A stretch of DNA of 64,000 nt from UBA7960 sp964624065 (GTDB lineage: Bacteria; Bacteroidota; Bacteroidia; Bacteroidales; UBA7960). A program made the translations under genes and the position numbers. The notes beneath the pieces are model-generated. The model made no database searches. It saw only the letters and a list, made by a program, of their open reading frames with translations, and had not been told where the DNA came from. Location: contig CAZUWF010000009.1 in assembly GCA_964624065.1 (NCBI GenBank), positions 11,580-75,579 on the forward strand, read 5' to 3'. This document shows positions 52,446 through 62,181 of this stretch, piece by piece (the first letter of the stretch is position 1; each line of letters starts with the position of its first letter).

Positions 52446-53063
52446 CTAACCATTTATGATTATTGAATTCTTACTTAACCTTGCCCTCGCTTCAAGGTAT
52501 TCGTCAATCTTCTGGCATATTGTGGAGAAGACTTCGGTCACTGGAAACATACCCGAAATTGAAACGAACTTACCCTGGTGCTTGTAATAATCGATCAGGG
52601 GGAAGGTTTGCTCTTTGTAAACCGATATTCTCTGCTTTATTATCTCGTCTTTGTCGTCGCTCCTTCCAGAATCTTGCCCGCGACCCACCAGACGTTTGAA
52701 AATCTCTTCCTCGGTAACCTCAATTGACAGAACAATGTCAACAGATGTTTTGTTTTTCGCAAGCAGCTTGTCCAACTTTTCGGCCTGAACAATTGTTCGG
52801 GGAAAACCATCAAAAATCATCCCATCACCTCCCAACTTACTAGCACCCCTCTCGTAGAGCAAATCCATTACTATTTTATCCGGAACCAGCCTCCCCTTGT
52901 CTATGTATTTTCTGAAGGTTTGACCCAGGGTGCTGTTTTTGACCATTTCCTCACGCATGATATCTCCGGTACTCAAATGTACGAGGTTGTACTTCTTAAT
53001 AATGTTCATCGACTGGGTACCCTTACCCGAACCTGGGGGACCAAATAAAATTACGTTAAGCAT
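52446..53063 (-). CDS. adk: Adenylate kinase
   Basis: Adk interconverts ATP + AMP and 2 ADP. The 205-residue protein starts MLNVILFGPPGSGKGTQSM (P-loop) and has STGDIMREE, IFDGFPRTIVQAEKL and RLVGRGQDSGRSDDKDEIIKQR. The LID is short and has no zinc-binding cysteines. It lies 27 bases after hpt and probably shares its promoter. Confidence 0.97.
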   Translation of the reverse strand: MLNVILFGPPGSGKGTQSMNIIKKYNLVHLSTGDIMREEMVKNSTLGQTFRKYIDKGRLVPDKIVMDLLYERGASKLGGDGMIFDGFPRTIVQAEKLDKLLAKNKTSVDIVLSIEVTEEEIFKRLVGRGQDSGRSDDKDEIIKQRISVYKEQTFPLIDYYKHQGKFVSISGMFPVTEVFSTICQKIDEYLEARARLSKNSIIING

Positions 53064-53090
53064 AAGGCTTTAAGTTTTTCTATATGACGA

Positions 53091-53627
53091 TTAATCCACA
53101 ATCCTGTAAATATCTTTAAGGTTCCGCCCCAGACCGTTGTAGTCAAGGCCATAGCCAAGAATGAAATCGTTTGGAATCTCGATTCCCACATAATCAGGGT
53201 TAATTTCTGTTTTCAAAGCTTTTGGCTTGAGCAAAAGGGTGGCAATCTTCACGGAAGAAGGGTTGTGCCTTTTGAGGTCCGCCAATAGTTTAGAAACCGT
53301 GATGCCTGTATCAATAATATCTTCGAGAATAATAATGTCCCTACCCTCAATGTCCTGGTCCAGTCCTATAAGTGTTATGACCTCTTCGGTGCTTTTCGTG
53401 CCTCGATAGGAAGAAAGTTTGATAAAACAAATTTCTGCCAGGTATTTGTAGGCCTTGAACAAGTCGGAAGAAAACATGAAAGATCCGTTCAAAACAGATA
53501 TAAACAAGGGGTTTTTCTCCTTGTAATCCTCCATAATATTACCGGCAACATTTTTTACTGCCTCCAACACCTCCTCGTGCTTTATGTAGGGCTCGAAGTA
53601 CTTGTCGTGAACTTTGATTCTTTCCAT
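53091..53627 (-). CDS. hpt: Hypoxanthine phosphoribosyltransferase
   Basis: This purine-salvage enzyme joins hypoxanthine or guanine to PRPP. The 178-residue protein has LSSYRGTKSTEEV and the PRPP-binding loop IILEDIIDTGITVSKL. It is the first gene of hpt-adk-small protein-obg-NUDIX, with promoter at 53675-53703. Confidence 0.95.
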   Translation of the reverse strand: MERIKVHDKYFEPYIKHEEVLEAVKNVAGNIMEDYKEKNPLFISVLNGSFMFSSDLFKAYKYLAEICFIKLSSYRGTKSTEEVITLIGLDQDIEGRDIIILEDIIDTGITVSKLLADLKRHNPSSVKIATLLLKPKALKTEINPDYVGIEIPNDFILGYGLDYNGLGRNLKDIYRIVD

Positions 53628-53674
53628 AAATCGCTCATTCTATTTATATCCAGCAAGTGAGAAATAACAAGCCA

Positions 53675-53703
53675 CAAAGCTAACAAAAGAATCGACAAAC
53701 AAA
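53675..53703 (-). promoter_or_regulatory. Promoter of the hpt operon
   Basis: On the minus strand: TTTG (53703-53700), 17 bases, TAGCTTTG (53682-53675), a perfect TAnnTTTG, 48 bases before ATG 53627. Confidence 0.6.
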
Positions 53704-53772
53704 AAAAGTTTTTTTGTTTCAAAGTTTCTGGGAAAATTTGTATCTTGCAGAGAAATAGAAAGTCAAAACATT

Positions 53773-54156
53773 ATGGTGAAAGTTGAGCATTTTACCATGG
53801 AGTTCCATTTAGAAACTACCCCAAAATTGCTTTTTACCTTAATTTCCACACCCGAAGGCCTTACCCGGTGGTTTGCCCCAACAATCAAAACAGGCGACGA
53901 CACCTTGGTGTTTCAATGGCCCAGTAACGAGCAAATGGTGCGTGTAATGCACGCTAAGGAGAGCGAGTATGTAATATTTCAGTGGCTCGAAGATTACCAC
54001 AAGGGATATGACCTCCAAATGCGAATAGAAACCGAGTCGGATGCCAGCGGGGTTACATTGGTGATTAGTGATTTTGCCGAGGTTGGCGATGTTGATTTTT
54101 CAAAAAGAATTTGGGAATCCTTGGTGGGGAAGCTTCAGAAAATCTTCCATAACTGA
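53773..54156 (+). CDS. START-like (SRPBCC/AHSA1-type) domain protein
   Basis: A 127-residue soluble protein. The pattern FTMEFHLETTPKLLFTLISTPEGLTRWFAP followed by VIFQWLEDYHKG and the C-terminal helix SLVGKLQKIF fits the helix-grip START-like fold, which binds hydrophobic ligands or client proteins. The function is unknown. It is a single gene; a partial -7 box TATCTTG at 53741-53747 lies upstream. Confidence 0.78.
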   Translation: MVKVEHFTMEFHLETTPKLLFTLISTPEGLTRWFAPTIKTGDDTLVFQWPSNEQMVRVMHAKESEYVIFQWLEDYHKGYDLQMRIETESDASGVTLVISDFAEVGDVDFSKRIWESLVGKLQKIFHN

Positions 54157-54374
54157 TCAGTCAGACCGTTGTCTTGGCTCCGATGATTGGTTTTTTGTTC
54201 ATAGGTTAAAAGGTACGATTTTTGTGCTTCTATTTGAACGTTTCAGGCGTTAAAACGTTTTGTTAGTTAACTAGATTAAATTTGGAGCCTGGTGCAAGGT
54301 ACAGGTAATTGAGACGATTTTGGAACTAGGTTAAGGTTGGGTTTTGGTTACACCGCTTAAAAATTTTGAAAACA

Positions 54375-57300
54375 ATGTTAAATTCTCACTCTTTTACTCG
54401 GTTGAAAATTTTACTTTTTGCTCTAGGAGCCACAATGTTCTTTTCACATAGCCTTATGGCTCAATATTTTGGAAGGAATAAGCCCTCGTACCGCAGCTTC
54501 GATTTCAAGGTTTTTCAAACCCCCCATTTTGATATTTATCATTATTTTGATGGCGATTCGGTGATTCGTGCATTGGCAGAATCATTCGAGAAATGGTATC
54601 AGAGGCACCAGGCGGTTTTTAACGACCCTTTCGAAGAACGAAATCCTATATTTATTTATTCGAACCACCCCGATTTCCAGCAAACCACTGCAATTAGCGG
54701 CTCGATAGATGTTGGCGTACAGGGTGTTACCGAAGCGTTGAAAAACCGTGTGGTTATTCCAGTGCTTGAAACAAACGCCCAAACTGACCATGTTATCGGA
54801 CACGAATTGGTGCACGTATTTCATTTCAGGGAAATCATCAACAACGACAGCCTTTCTCTTCAGTCCTTGCGAAACCTTCCCCTGTGGTTGGTCGAAGGTA
54901 TGGCAGAGTATTTTTCGATAGGGAGCAACGATCCGCATACCTCAATGATAATTCGTGATGCAATACATCAGAAAGATTTCCCAACCTTGAGGCAAATGAC
55001 AACCAACTTCAGGTACAACCCATACAGGTACGGCCACGCTTTCGTTGCATTTTTCGGGCGTACCTGGGGCGACGATTTAATTGCCCCATTTTACGCCGCC
55101 ACTGCAATGCATGGTCACGAAATTGCATTCGAACGGATAATTGGGTTGAGCGAGTCGGCTGTTTCGGCCCTTTGGAAAAGCTCGCTTGAAGGATATTATG
55201 CTCCTTTGATGGCCGATTCGCTAAGGCACGTCGCGCCGGGTAAAAAGATTGTTTCCGAAACAAACGGTGGCGAGATTAATATTAGCCCGTCGCTCAGTCC
55301 TGATGGCAAGTACATAACTTTTTTTTCCGAACGCGACCTTATTTCCATAGACTTGTTTTTGGCCGAGGCCGAAACTGGCCGAGTGATTCGGAAACTTAAC
55401 AGTGCCGCTCGAAACAGAGACATTGACGGGTTTAACTTTTTCGAGTCGGTGGGCACTTGGTCGCCGGATGGGCGGCAATTTGCTTACGTTACCATTAAAA
55501 AGGGCAGGAATCAGTTGATGATTGTTGATGTCAATAGGCCTAATCGAGTAAGTGAGATTATAATTCCTGGGGTGAATAGTTTCAACAACCCCGCTTGGTC
55601 GCCCGACGGAAAATCAATAGCCCTCAACGGCATTGTGGATGGTAAAACCGACCTCTTTCTGTTCAACTTGGAGACTTCTGGGGTTACAAACATCACGAAG
55701 GATAGGTATTCTTACATTCATTCCACTTGGTCGGCAGATGGTAGGTACCTTGCCTTCGCCACTGACAGACCCCAAGCATCGCAAATGGGATCCGGGCTGA
55801 ACTATAATTTCAACCTAGGTTTCATAGATATGCTTGATCCAGCTTTAAAGGTGAACGTTTTGGATGTTTTCCCGGGTGCGCAGAATGTTAACCCAGTATT
55901 CTCGCCAGATAAGAAAATGCTTTATTTCCTTTCAAATCGCGATGGTTACCGCAACCTTTACTCTGTTGATTTTGCAACCATGCAGGTGAGCCAACTAACC
56001 GATCTTTTTACCGGAATAACAGGAATAACCCAACTTACACCAGCTTTCAATGTAGCGCGGAATAGTGGCGAGATCGTTTACACCCATTTCCAAGGGAGGA
56101 AATTTTCGATTTACAAGACCAAACCCGAAGATTTTTTTCCTCGAGGGGTTGATGCACTGTTTGTTGACGCCAGGCATGCCACCATGCCCCCTTTCGACAG
56201 GTCCACCAAACCAATTGTTGATACAAATCTTGCCTCCCAACCGAGCGAACAATTATTCCCTGTGGATTCATTTGCCGAGGTGCCTTTCAAGTCGCGCTTT
56301 TCACTTTCGTACATTGGCAATTCTGGAATGGGTGCTTCGGCCAGCAGGTGGGGTGCCGGTATGGCCGGAGGAGTTTCGATGTTGTTTAGCGATATAACCG
56401 GCGACAACCAAATGTTTGCCAATGTGGCGGTAAATGGTGAGATTTACGATTTTGGTGGACAGGTAGGTTACCTTAACCAAAAGGGACGATTCAAATGGGG
56501 TGGGTCAGTATCGCACGTGCCGTATCGATTCGATTACCTCCAGCTAATAAGAGATGCGGAGGTGGTCCAAATTGGCGGTCAGCAATACTATTTGGATAAC
56601 TTGAGATTGGTTACAAATAGAATTTTCGAAGACCAGGTGTCAATTTTTGCCTTCTACCCGTTTTCCACCACACGTAGGTTTGAAGTTTCGGCCGGGATGT
56701 CATGGTATTACTATCGCATCGACGCGTTCAATACCTACTTTTTCAAGTGGGGGGAGTTTTACGGCCAAAACCGTCGAAAACTCGAAGCTCCTGAAGGCTT
56801 TAACCTTCAACAGTTAGGGGCAGCCTATGTGGGTGACAATTCCTTCTTTGGCATTGGCTCGCCAATAGACGGAACGAGATACCGGCTTGGATTGGAACAA
56901 TATTTCGGAACCCTGGAAATGACAAGTGTAACGGTCGATTACAGGCGCTACTTTTTTGCCAAACCATTTACTTTTGCTTTCAGGGGAACCCACCTTGGAA
57001 GGTATGGTCAAAAGGTTGACAATCAAAATATTTTTTACCCAATGTACCTTGGATATCCAGGTTTCGTAAGGGGTACCGACGTTCGATCCTTGCAAAAGGT
57101 TGAAACAGTTGACTTTCCGGTTGACGATACCACGGTTAGGAACCTGCTCGGCAGCAAGGCTATACTTGCTGGTGCAGAAATCAGAATTCCTCTTACGGGC
57201 CCTAGGAGGTTGGGATTAATACCCAACAATTTTTTGTTTAGCGAGTTTGTTTTGTTTTTTGATGCTGGGGTGGTGTGGCGAAACAACGACAAACTTACCC

Positions 57301-57509
57301 TAGATAGGAGCCTTGTTCGATCGACCTTCCCGCTGGATTCGAATCCTGCTGTGGAGGGTTATTACCAATACCCGTTTTTTTCGATTGGTCCTGCCTTAAG
57401 GATAAACCTTTTCGGCGCCCTAATACTTGAACCTTACCTGGCATTTCCCTTCCAGAAGAGCGGCCCAACCAAAGGTGTGTGGGGGTTGAACTTTATACCA
57501 GGTTGGTAA
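54375..57509 (+). CDS. Giant secreted gluzincin with WD40-like propeller and C-terminal outer-membrane barrel
   Basis: A 1044-residue protein with a signal peptide (about 1-30, ending LMAQ). Residues about 35-290 are a zinc-metallopeptidase-like domain: HELVH at 143-147 with the third ligand Glu in WLVEGMAEYF (about 174). Residues about 295-600 contain repeated PD40/TolB-like blades (SPSLSPDGKYITFFSE, TWSPDGRQFAYV, AWSPDGKSIAL, TWSADGRYLAFATD, VFSPDKKMLYFLSNRDG). The last about 400 residues are amphipathic strands ending in aromatic W, as in BamA-type barrels. The first codon is taken as ATG 54375, three codons after a TTG. TAAATTTG at 54277-54284 is a likely -7 box. Confidence 0.85.
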   Translation: MLNSHSFTRLKILLFALGATMFFSHSLMAQYFGRNKPSYRSFDFKVFQTPHFDIYHYFDGDSVIRALAESFEKWYQRHQAVFNDPFEERNPIFIYSNHPDFQQTTAISGSIDVGVQGVTEALKNRVVIPVLETNAQTDHVIGHELVHVFHFREIINNDSLSLQSLRNLPLWLVEGMAEYFSIGSNDPHTSMIIRDAIHQKDFPTLRQMTTNFRYNPYRYGHAFVAFFGRTWGDDLIAPFYAATAMHGHEIAFERIIGLSESAVSALWKSSLEGYYAPLMADSLRHVAPGKKIVSETNGGEINISPSLSPDGKYITFFSERDLISIDLFLAEAETGRVIRKLNSAARNRDIDGFNFFESVGTWSPDGRQFAYVTIKKGRNQLMIVDVNRPNRVSEIIIPGVNSFNNPAWSPDGKSIALNGIVDGKTDLFLFNLETSGVTNITKDRYSYIHSTWSADGRYLAFATDRPQASQMGSGLNYNFNLGFIDMLDPALKVNVLDVFPGAQNVNPVFSPDKKMLYFLSNRDGYRNLYSVDFATMQVSQLTDLFTGITGITQLTPAFNVARNSGEIVYTHFQGRKFSIYKTKPEDFFPRGVDALFVDARHATMPPFDRSTKPIVDTNLASQPSEQLFPVDSFAEVPFKSRFSLSYIGNSGMGASASRWGAGMAGGVSMLFSDITGDNQMFANVAVNGEIYDFGGQVGYLNQKGRFKWGGSVSHVPYRFDYLQLIRDAEVVQIGGQQYYLDNLRLVTNRIFEDQVSIFAFYPFSTTRRFEVSAGMSWYYYRIDAFNTYFFKWGEFYGQNRRKLEAPEGFNLQQLGAAYVGDNSFFGIGSPIDGTRYRLGLEQYFGTLEMTSVTVDYRRYFFAKPFTFAFRGTHLGRYGQKVDNQNIFYPMYLGYPGFVRGTDVRSLQKVETVDFPVDDTTVRNLLGSKAILAGAEIRIPLTGPRRLGLIPNNFLFSEFVLFFDAGVVWRNNDKLTLDRSLVRSTFPLDSNPAVEGYYQYPFFSIGPALRINLFGALILEPYLAFPFQKSGPTKGVWGLNFIPGW

Positions 57510-57584
57510 ACACTGCTTCAAGCAAAGAAATTCTCAGAAAATGCAGCGTGGGGACTTTGTGCCGCCCCGTCAAAATTTTTTAAA

Positions 57585-59228
57585 TTACTCTGAATTTGCA
57601 TTGGATGGGAGTTCAAGTCCATAACCTCTTTTCCTGTCTTCTCTTTTTAGCAGGTAGGCTAGTAAAACTGAAATCAAGCCACATCCAACCAACATTAGCA
57701 TTGGATATGTGTAATTGTAAAATGGCACCTCTCCCGCCACCTGAAGTTCGCTAATACGTGCAGAAATTTCTCCGGCGCTCAATCCTTGAGCGGCAAGGGC
57801 TTCTCTTGTGGCCGCAATGGTTTTTTCAACAACTGGGTTAACCTTTGACAAAAGCCAGCCTATGCCAAAGAAAAAGGCTCCGAGCCCCCAGTTTTGGAGT
57901 GTAAACATTGAGGCATAGGCCGTTCCCAGCCTATTGTCGGGCACAATTTTGGCCACCGCCGGCCACATAGCCGCGGGAACCAACGAAAAGGCTATCCCGA
58001 GACTCAACAAACCCAAGTATGCCAACAAAGGAGTGCTAAACAAGGACAATGCAAGGTTGGCAAAAATCAACAAGAAGGATCCCAAAATCATAATCGATGC
58101 TGCCTTTCCCTTGGTGTCAACGTACTTGCCAAATATAGGGGTGAAAACTATAGACCCAAGCGGTATAAGCGAAGCTGCCTTCGGACCGTTAACCAGCCAA
58201 ATCGAGATATTGTCCTTGACCTGGTAAAAAAGAAATATTAAGGCGAGAATCAAGGCCGAAACCACCAAAAGCTTGGTTTTCCTGTCCTTGAAAAAATCCG
58301 GAATTAGTGTAAAGCCCAAAGCGAACAAAAAGATAATAACAAATACGGCAGCACTGCCCAGGCCTTCGCTGCCAAATAGGAGAATCGAAGCCCCTTCGGG
58401 CAAGTTGTACGAAAAGCCAAATTTGTTTACCAGAAGATCGGGAGCGTATTGTATGAACGGAAAGACAGAGGCATAAAAGGCAACGCATAAAAAAGCGATG
58501 AAAATAAAGGCTTTTGTTGATATGAGTTTTACCAGGTCTCTTAATCGAAAGTCTTCATCTATTTGATCCTGGCCAAGAGAAACTTTTCTTGTCTTAAGCT
58601 GCTTGTCAAACTTGACGTCAAAAAACAAGAAAACCACAAACATCAGGAAGGTTGCCACAAGGGTTGCGGCTCCAAAAACCACGGATGGTGCAACATAAGG
58701 TCCGCCAATATTAAGCGTAATCGCAAGTGCAAGGGCTGTGCCTAACCTGCCAAAACCAACACTAATTGCCATTCCAAGGGCTAGCTCGTGACCCTTGAAC
58801 CATTTGACAATGGCCCTGGTTACCACTACCAGCGCAGACTCTAACCCCATTCCGAATAACAGTCGTCCGATTATTAAGCCTGTCAGGATTGAAGACTTGT
58901 CGGTGCCGAAATAACCGGCCGTGGTCATTGCCGAAATTATTCCTCCCAAAACAGTTATCCCTCCGAAAAGTAACCCTGCCACCTTGACTCCAAACTTATC
59001 AATTATTATTCCACCCACTATTATCATTCCAAACATATTGGGAAGGGTCATGAAAAATAGTATCTTGCCAAACTCTTCGCTAGATATTCCGTACTGCGAC
59101 TCCAACAGCCCCCGCAATGGTGCAAAGAAATCGTAAAAATAATAGGTCGAAAACATTAGGCCGCTTACAAGTACCAAAACAAGCCACCGGAGGGCCTTTG
59201 AATCGTTCATAAGTTTGATTGCATTCAT
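57585..59228 (-). CDS. MFS transporter
   Basis: A 547-residue inner-membrane carrier with 12 predicted helices. The N-terminal half has STYYFYDFFAPLRGLLESQYG and the MFS motif-A-like GGIIIDKFGVKVAG. Between the last two helices there is an extra polar helical loop of about 45 residues (NPVVEKTIAATREALAAQGL...SELQVAGEVPFYNYTYP). The substrate is unknown. It is separated from the upstream POT gene by a terminator hairpin at 59321-59357 and therefore may have its own promoter. Confidence 0.87.
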   Translation of the reverse strand: MNAIKLMNDSKALRWLVLVLVSGLMFSTYYFYDFFAPLRGLLESQYGISSEEFGKILFFMTLPNMFGMIIVGGIIIDKFGVKVAGLLFGGITVLGGIISAMTTAGYFGTDKSSILTGLIIGRLLFGMGLESALVVVTRAIVKWFKGHELALGMAISVGFGRLGTALALAITLNIGGPYVAPSVVFGAATLVATFLMFVVFLFFDVKFDKQLKTRKVSLGQDQIDEDFRLRDLVKLISTKAFIFIAFLCVAFYASVFPFIQYAPDLLVNKFGFSYNLPEGASILLFGSEGLGSAAVFVIIFLFALGFTLIPDFFKDRKTKLLVVSALILALIFLFYQVKDNISIWLVNGPKAASLIPLGSIVFTPIFGKYVDTKGKAASIMILGSFLLIFANLALSLFSTPLLAYLGLLSLGIAFSLVPAAMWPAVAKIVPDNRLGTAYASMFTLQNWGLGAFFFGIGWLLSKVNPVVEKTIAATREALAAQGLSAGEISARISELQVAGEVPFYNYTYPMLMLVGCGLISVLLAYLLKREDRKRGYGLELPSNANSE

Positions 59229-59320
59229 AATTATTTTTCGTGTTTGAGAATTTTGGGGATACTAACCAATGGGAACGCACAAAAATACACTAATTTTTCA
59301 GAAATGGGTAATGGACGGAT

Positions 59321-59357
59321 AACAAAAGGAATCACCGTATGGATGATTCCTTTTGTT
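59321..59357 (-). terminator. Terminator of the POT transporter gene
   Basis: Perfect 14-bp inverted repeat AACAAAAGGAATCA (59321-59334) / TGATTCCTTTTGTT (59344-59357) with a 9-base loop. It starts 20 bases after the stop codon on the minus strand; its T-rich arm acts as the tail. Confidence 0.72.
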
Positions 59358-59377
59358 GATTTTGAGCAAAAATGGAG

Positions 59378-61288
59378 TTACTTTATCCCGTGCATCCAGC
59401 GTGAAATACCACGCCCGAGGATTATTAGTAGCAACCCGAATCCTATAGCCACGTACCCAAGGCGGCTAAAAACCCCTAGCCCAAGACCAAGCGATTCTTG
59501 CCTCAAACTTGATACAACCTCGCTCGAAACACTTTTATCGTAGAGTTGACCCACTTCGGCCTTGCTTATCACGGCAACATTATTTGGGTCGTCATTGCCA
59601 TTTTCGGTGGTGAGGTACCTAACGAAGCTTCGCTCAAGTTCCTTCTGTCTCAAATCGTTGTTGCTGAGCTTGTCGGCCTTTTCTTTTAACTCCCTAACCT
59701 GAACCTTGGCTACCCTGTAAACTTGGTCTGACCTAGAATTTAGCTTGTTTACAAACTCATCTGACGTGATTGCGTTTTCCAACGAATTGTCCTTGAGAAG
59801 CTTAGCGAACGATTCGGCTGCAATGGCTTCCTTTACTAGCGGGTCGTTAATCCTATCGAGAAACGTTGGAGTGGTTACTATTTTGTCCTCCTGAACTGCA
59901 GTAAGCTTTGCAATAGGTGCACCTGCAATGTGAGCTAGCGATGATGAAAGGAACCAAATTCCCATTAAGAATGCCACCACTTTGGCCGGGGCAAGTTTGG
60001 TAACCAACGAAAGGCCAACCGGCGAAAGCACCAATTCTCCCAAGGTAACAAATAGGTAAAGCATGATCATATAAAACGCCGGGACCATTCCGGCCTTGGC
60101 CTGCGGGCTTCCGGTATTGAGAAACAAGAAGCCCACACCAAGAAGAATCAACCCCGCACCAAACTTGTAAGGAGCGGCAGGTTCGCGACCCGACTGGCTA
60201 AGCTTAATCCACAGCCAACTAAAAATTGGTGCAAAGACTACAATGAATAGCGGGTTTACAGATTGGAAGAAAGTGGTAGTGAGTTCAAATCCCAAAAAGT
60301 TCTTGTCGATATTGCGGAAGGTAAACAGGTTTAGGGCAGAGCCTGCCAGCTCGAAGAAAGTCCAGAAAATGGTTGTAAAAACCAAAAGAATCATTATGAC
60401 CCAAATCTTGTTTCGCTGTACCTTTTCATATTGAAAGGAGTTAATGAACAAGAAGGCTAAAACGCCAAGGGCAACAACGAACAGAACTATACTGGTAACT
60501 CCATGGTTGTTGATCAAAAACCACGATATTGGAACAAGCACCAAAACCACAAGGTATGGAATCAACTTTGGGCTTAATTTCCAAAAGCGTTGAGTGTTAT
60601 CTATTTTTGGAGCCTGACCTTTACTCTCGTACCAGCCCTTAATTTCGCTAATCTTGAAAATAAGGAAACCAATAACCATACCCACGCCAGCGGCAAAGAA
60701 GCCCCACTTCCAACCTTCAATTTCCCCGATTGCCCCACAAGTAAGGGGTGTCAAGAAAGCTCCTATATTAATGCCCATATAAAATATGGTGAAGGCACCA
60801 TCACGGCGAGCATCGCCCTGTGGGTAGAGGCTGCCAATCAAACTTGATATATTGGGCTTAAAAAACCCATTGCCTATGACTAGTATAGCCAACCCCACGA
60901 AAAAGACCGTTTGGTTATTCAGGAAAATGGTGAATTGCCCTAGTGCCATGAGTGCTGCCCCCCATAGTATGGCCTTGCGGTATCCCATTATTTTGTCGGC
61001 AAGTATTCCACCAATCAGGGGCGTTAGGTAAACCAATCCGCCGTAGGCGGCATAAATACCGTAGGCTTTGGCATCGCTGAACTCAAAGCCTCCTTTAACA
61101 ATTTCGGAGGTCATGTAAAGAATCAAGATTGCGCGCATACCGTAGTAACTGAACCTTTCCCAAAGTTCGACCATAAAAAGTGAAAACAAGGCCTTGGGGT
61201 GGACCTTTCGGTTGGTAACAATAACCAACCCAATCCAAGCTGCCATAACAATCCAGGCAACAATCATTATTCCATAGGCAGGGTGCAT
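59378..61288 (-). CDS. POT/PTR-family peptide transporter
   Basis: A 636-residue proton-coupled oligopeptide symporter. The family signature ELWERFSYYGMRAILILYM (ExxERFxYYG) is near residue 42, and the PTR2 motif GAFTIFYMGINIGAFLTPL is in the fifth-helix region. Longer than typical bacterial POTs (about 490 residues) because of a polar, helical insertion of about 115 residues (roughly 480-595) before the last membrane helix. The gene ends in a terminator before the MFS gene. Confidence 0.92.
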   Translation of the reverse strand: MHPAYGIMIVAWIVMAAWIGLVIVTNRKVHPKALFSLFMVELWERFSYYGMRAILILYMTSEIVKGGFEFSDAKAYGIYAAYGGLVYLTPLIGGILADKIMGYRKAILWGAALMALGQFTIFLNNQTVFFVGLAILVIGNGFFKPNISSLIGSLYPQGDARRDGAFTIFYMGINIGAFLTPLTCGAIGEIEGWKWGFFAAGVGMVIGFLIFKISEIKGWYESKGQAPKIDNTQRFWKLSPKLIPYLVVLVLVPISWFLINNHGVTSIVLFVVALGVLAFLFINSFQYEKVQRNKIWVIMILLVFTTIFWTFFELAGSALNLFTFRNIDKNFLGFELTTTFFQSVNPLFIVVFAPIFSWLWIKLSQSGREPAAPYKFGAGLILLGVGFLFLNTGSPQAKAGMVPAFYMIMLYLFVTLGELVLSPVGLSLVTKLAPAKVVAFLMGIWFLSSSLAHIAGAPIAKLTAVQEDKIVTTPTFLDRINDPLVKEAIAAESFAKLLKDNSLENAITSDEFVNKLNSRSDQVYRVAKVQVRELKEKADKLSNNDLRQKELERSFVRYLTTENGNDDPNNVAVISKAEVGQLYDKSVSSEVVSSLRQESLGLGLGVFSRLGYVAIGFGLLLIILGRGISRWMHGIK

Positions 61289-61403
61289 AGTTTTAAGATT
61301 TAGTTAAACAAAATTGAAAATTCATTTTTCTGGGGATAAAAGTAGGAAATAACAATGAAACAATCCCTTATTACCAATTTTTTTTCTTTATTGGCCGATT
61401 GGG

Positions 61404-61895
61404 TCATTTTTCGAATTCCACAACTTCTAGCTCTTTGATTAGTATTCCGTCAATTACCAGCCTGATCATTGTGATTGCTTTGTGAAAGCCGCTCTTGCCG
61501 GCAGCACCCGGATTAACGTGAAGAAGGTTATTGGTTTTGTCGAACATCACCTTCAGTATGTGCGAGTGCCCACAAACGAAAAGTTTGGGCGGTTTGGTTT
61601 TTATTAATTGCCCTACCTGCAAATCGTAATTTCCGGGATAACCGCCAATGTGTGTAATTAGAACGTCAACCCCTTCGCACCAAAAGCGATTGAACCGTCC
61701 AAACTCTAGTCTTAATTTTTGCTCGTCAATATTGCCATAAACACCTCTTAGGTGTGCAATACCCTTTAATTTTTCAGCCACCTCGTAGGTGCCAAAATCG
61801 CCGCAATGCCATATTTCGTGGCAGTCCTTGAAGATTCTCGCCAATTCGGGATGAACATAGCCGTGGGTGTCAGATAATATTCCTATTCGTTTCAT
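61404..61895 (-). CDS. YfcE/MJ0936-type metallophosphoesterase
   Basis: A 163-residue cytosolic phosphodiesterase. The metal-binding motifs are GILSDTHGYVHP, HCGDFG, VYGNIDEQKL, ITHIGGYP and VCGHSHILKV. Family members hydrolyse simple phosphodiesters in vitro; the natural substrate is unclear. The frame is open to 61907, but ATG 61895 (MKRIGILSDTHG) is the normal start. A TTG-N20-TACTTTTG promoter can be read on the minus strand at 62153-62123, about 230 bases upstream. Confidence 0.9.
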   Translation of the reverse strand: MKRIGILSDTHGYVHPELARIFKDCHEIWHCGDFGTYEVAEKLKGIAHLRGVYGNIDEQKLRLEFGRFNRFWCEGVDVLITHIGGYPGNYDLQVGQLIKTKPPKLFVCGHSHILKVMFDKTNNLLHVNPGAAGKSGFHKAITMIRLVIDGILIKELEVVEFEK

Positions 61896-62122
61896 TTTCC
61901 AAATCAATCTAAATTCCTCCTTGGGTTCAAAAGGTTAAGCACACCCTGCTCCAGGCATTGAAACCTTCTAACGCCACCATCAATGATTTTTAATTGCAGC
62001 TTGGCCGAATGAGCAAAAAGACTGAAAAAACAAAGAACGATGTACAAAGTGAAACAATAAATTTTAAAATCGATCAACTCTTTGTTTTTGAATTTTCTTT
62101 GTCGGGTCTGCCAACTTTCCGG

Positions 62123-62153
62123 CAAAAGTAGTTTTTTCGAAAAAAATTATGCA
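62123..62153 (-). promoter_or_regulatory. Promoter upstream of the YfcE-like gene
   Basis: On the minus strand: TTG (62153-62151), 20 bases, TACTTTTG (62130-62123), a perfect TAnnTTTG. The transcript would begin near 62116 and have a leader of about 220 bases with no recognised gene. Confidence 0.45.
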
Positions 62154-62181
62154 ATTTTGCGAAAACAAAAATTTCTTTTCA

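Noticed and set aside
61904..62125. A 73-codon minus-strand frame with a hydrophobic segment upstream of the YfcE-like gene
   Set aside because: Its only ATG lies at or upstream of the expected transcription start of the promoter at 62123-62153, and it matches nothing known. It could be a small secreted protein only if another promoter exists.
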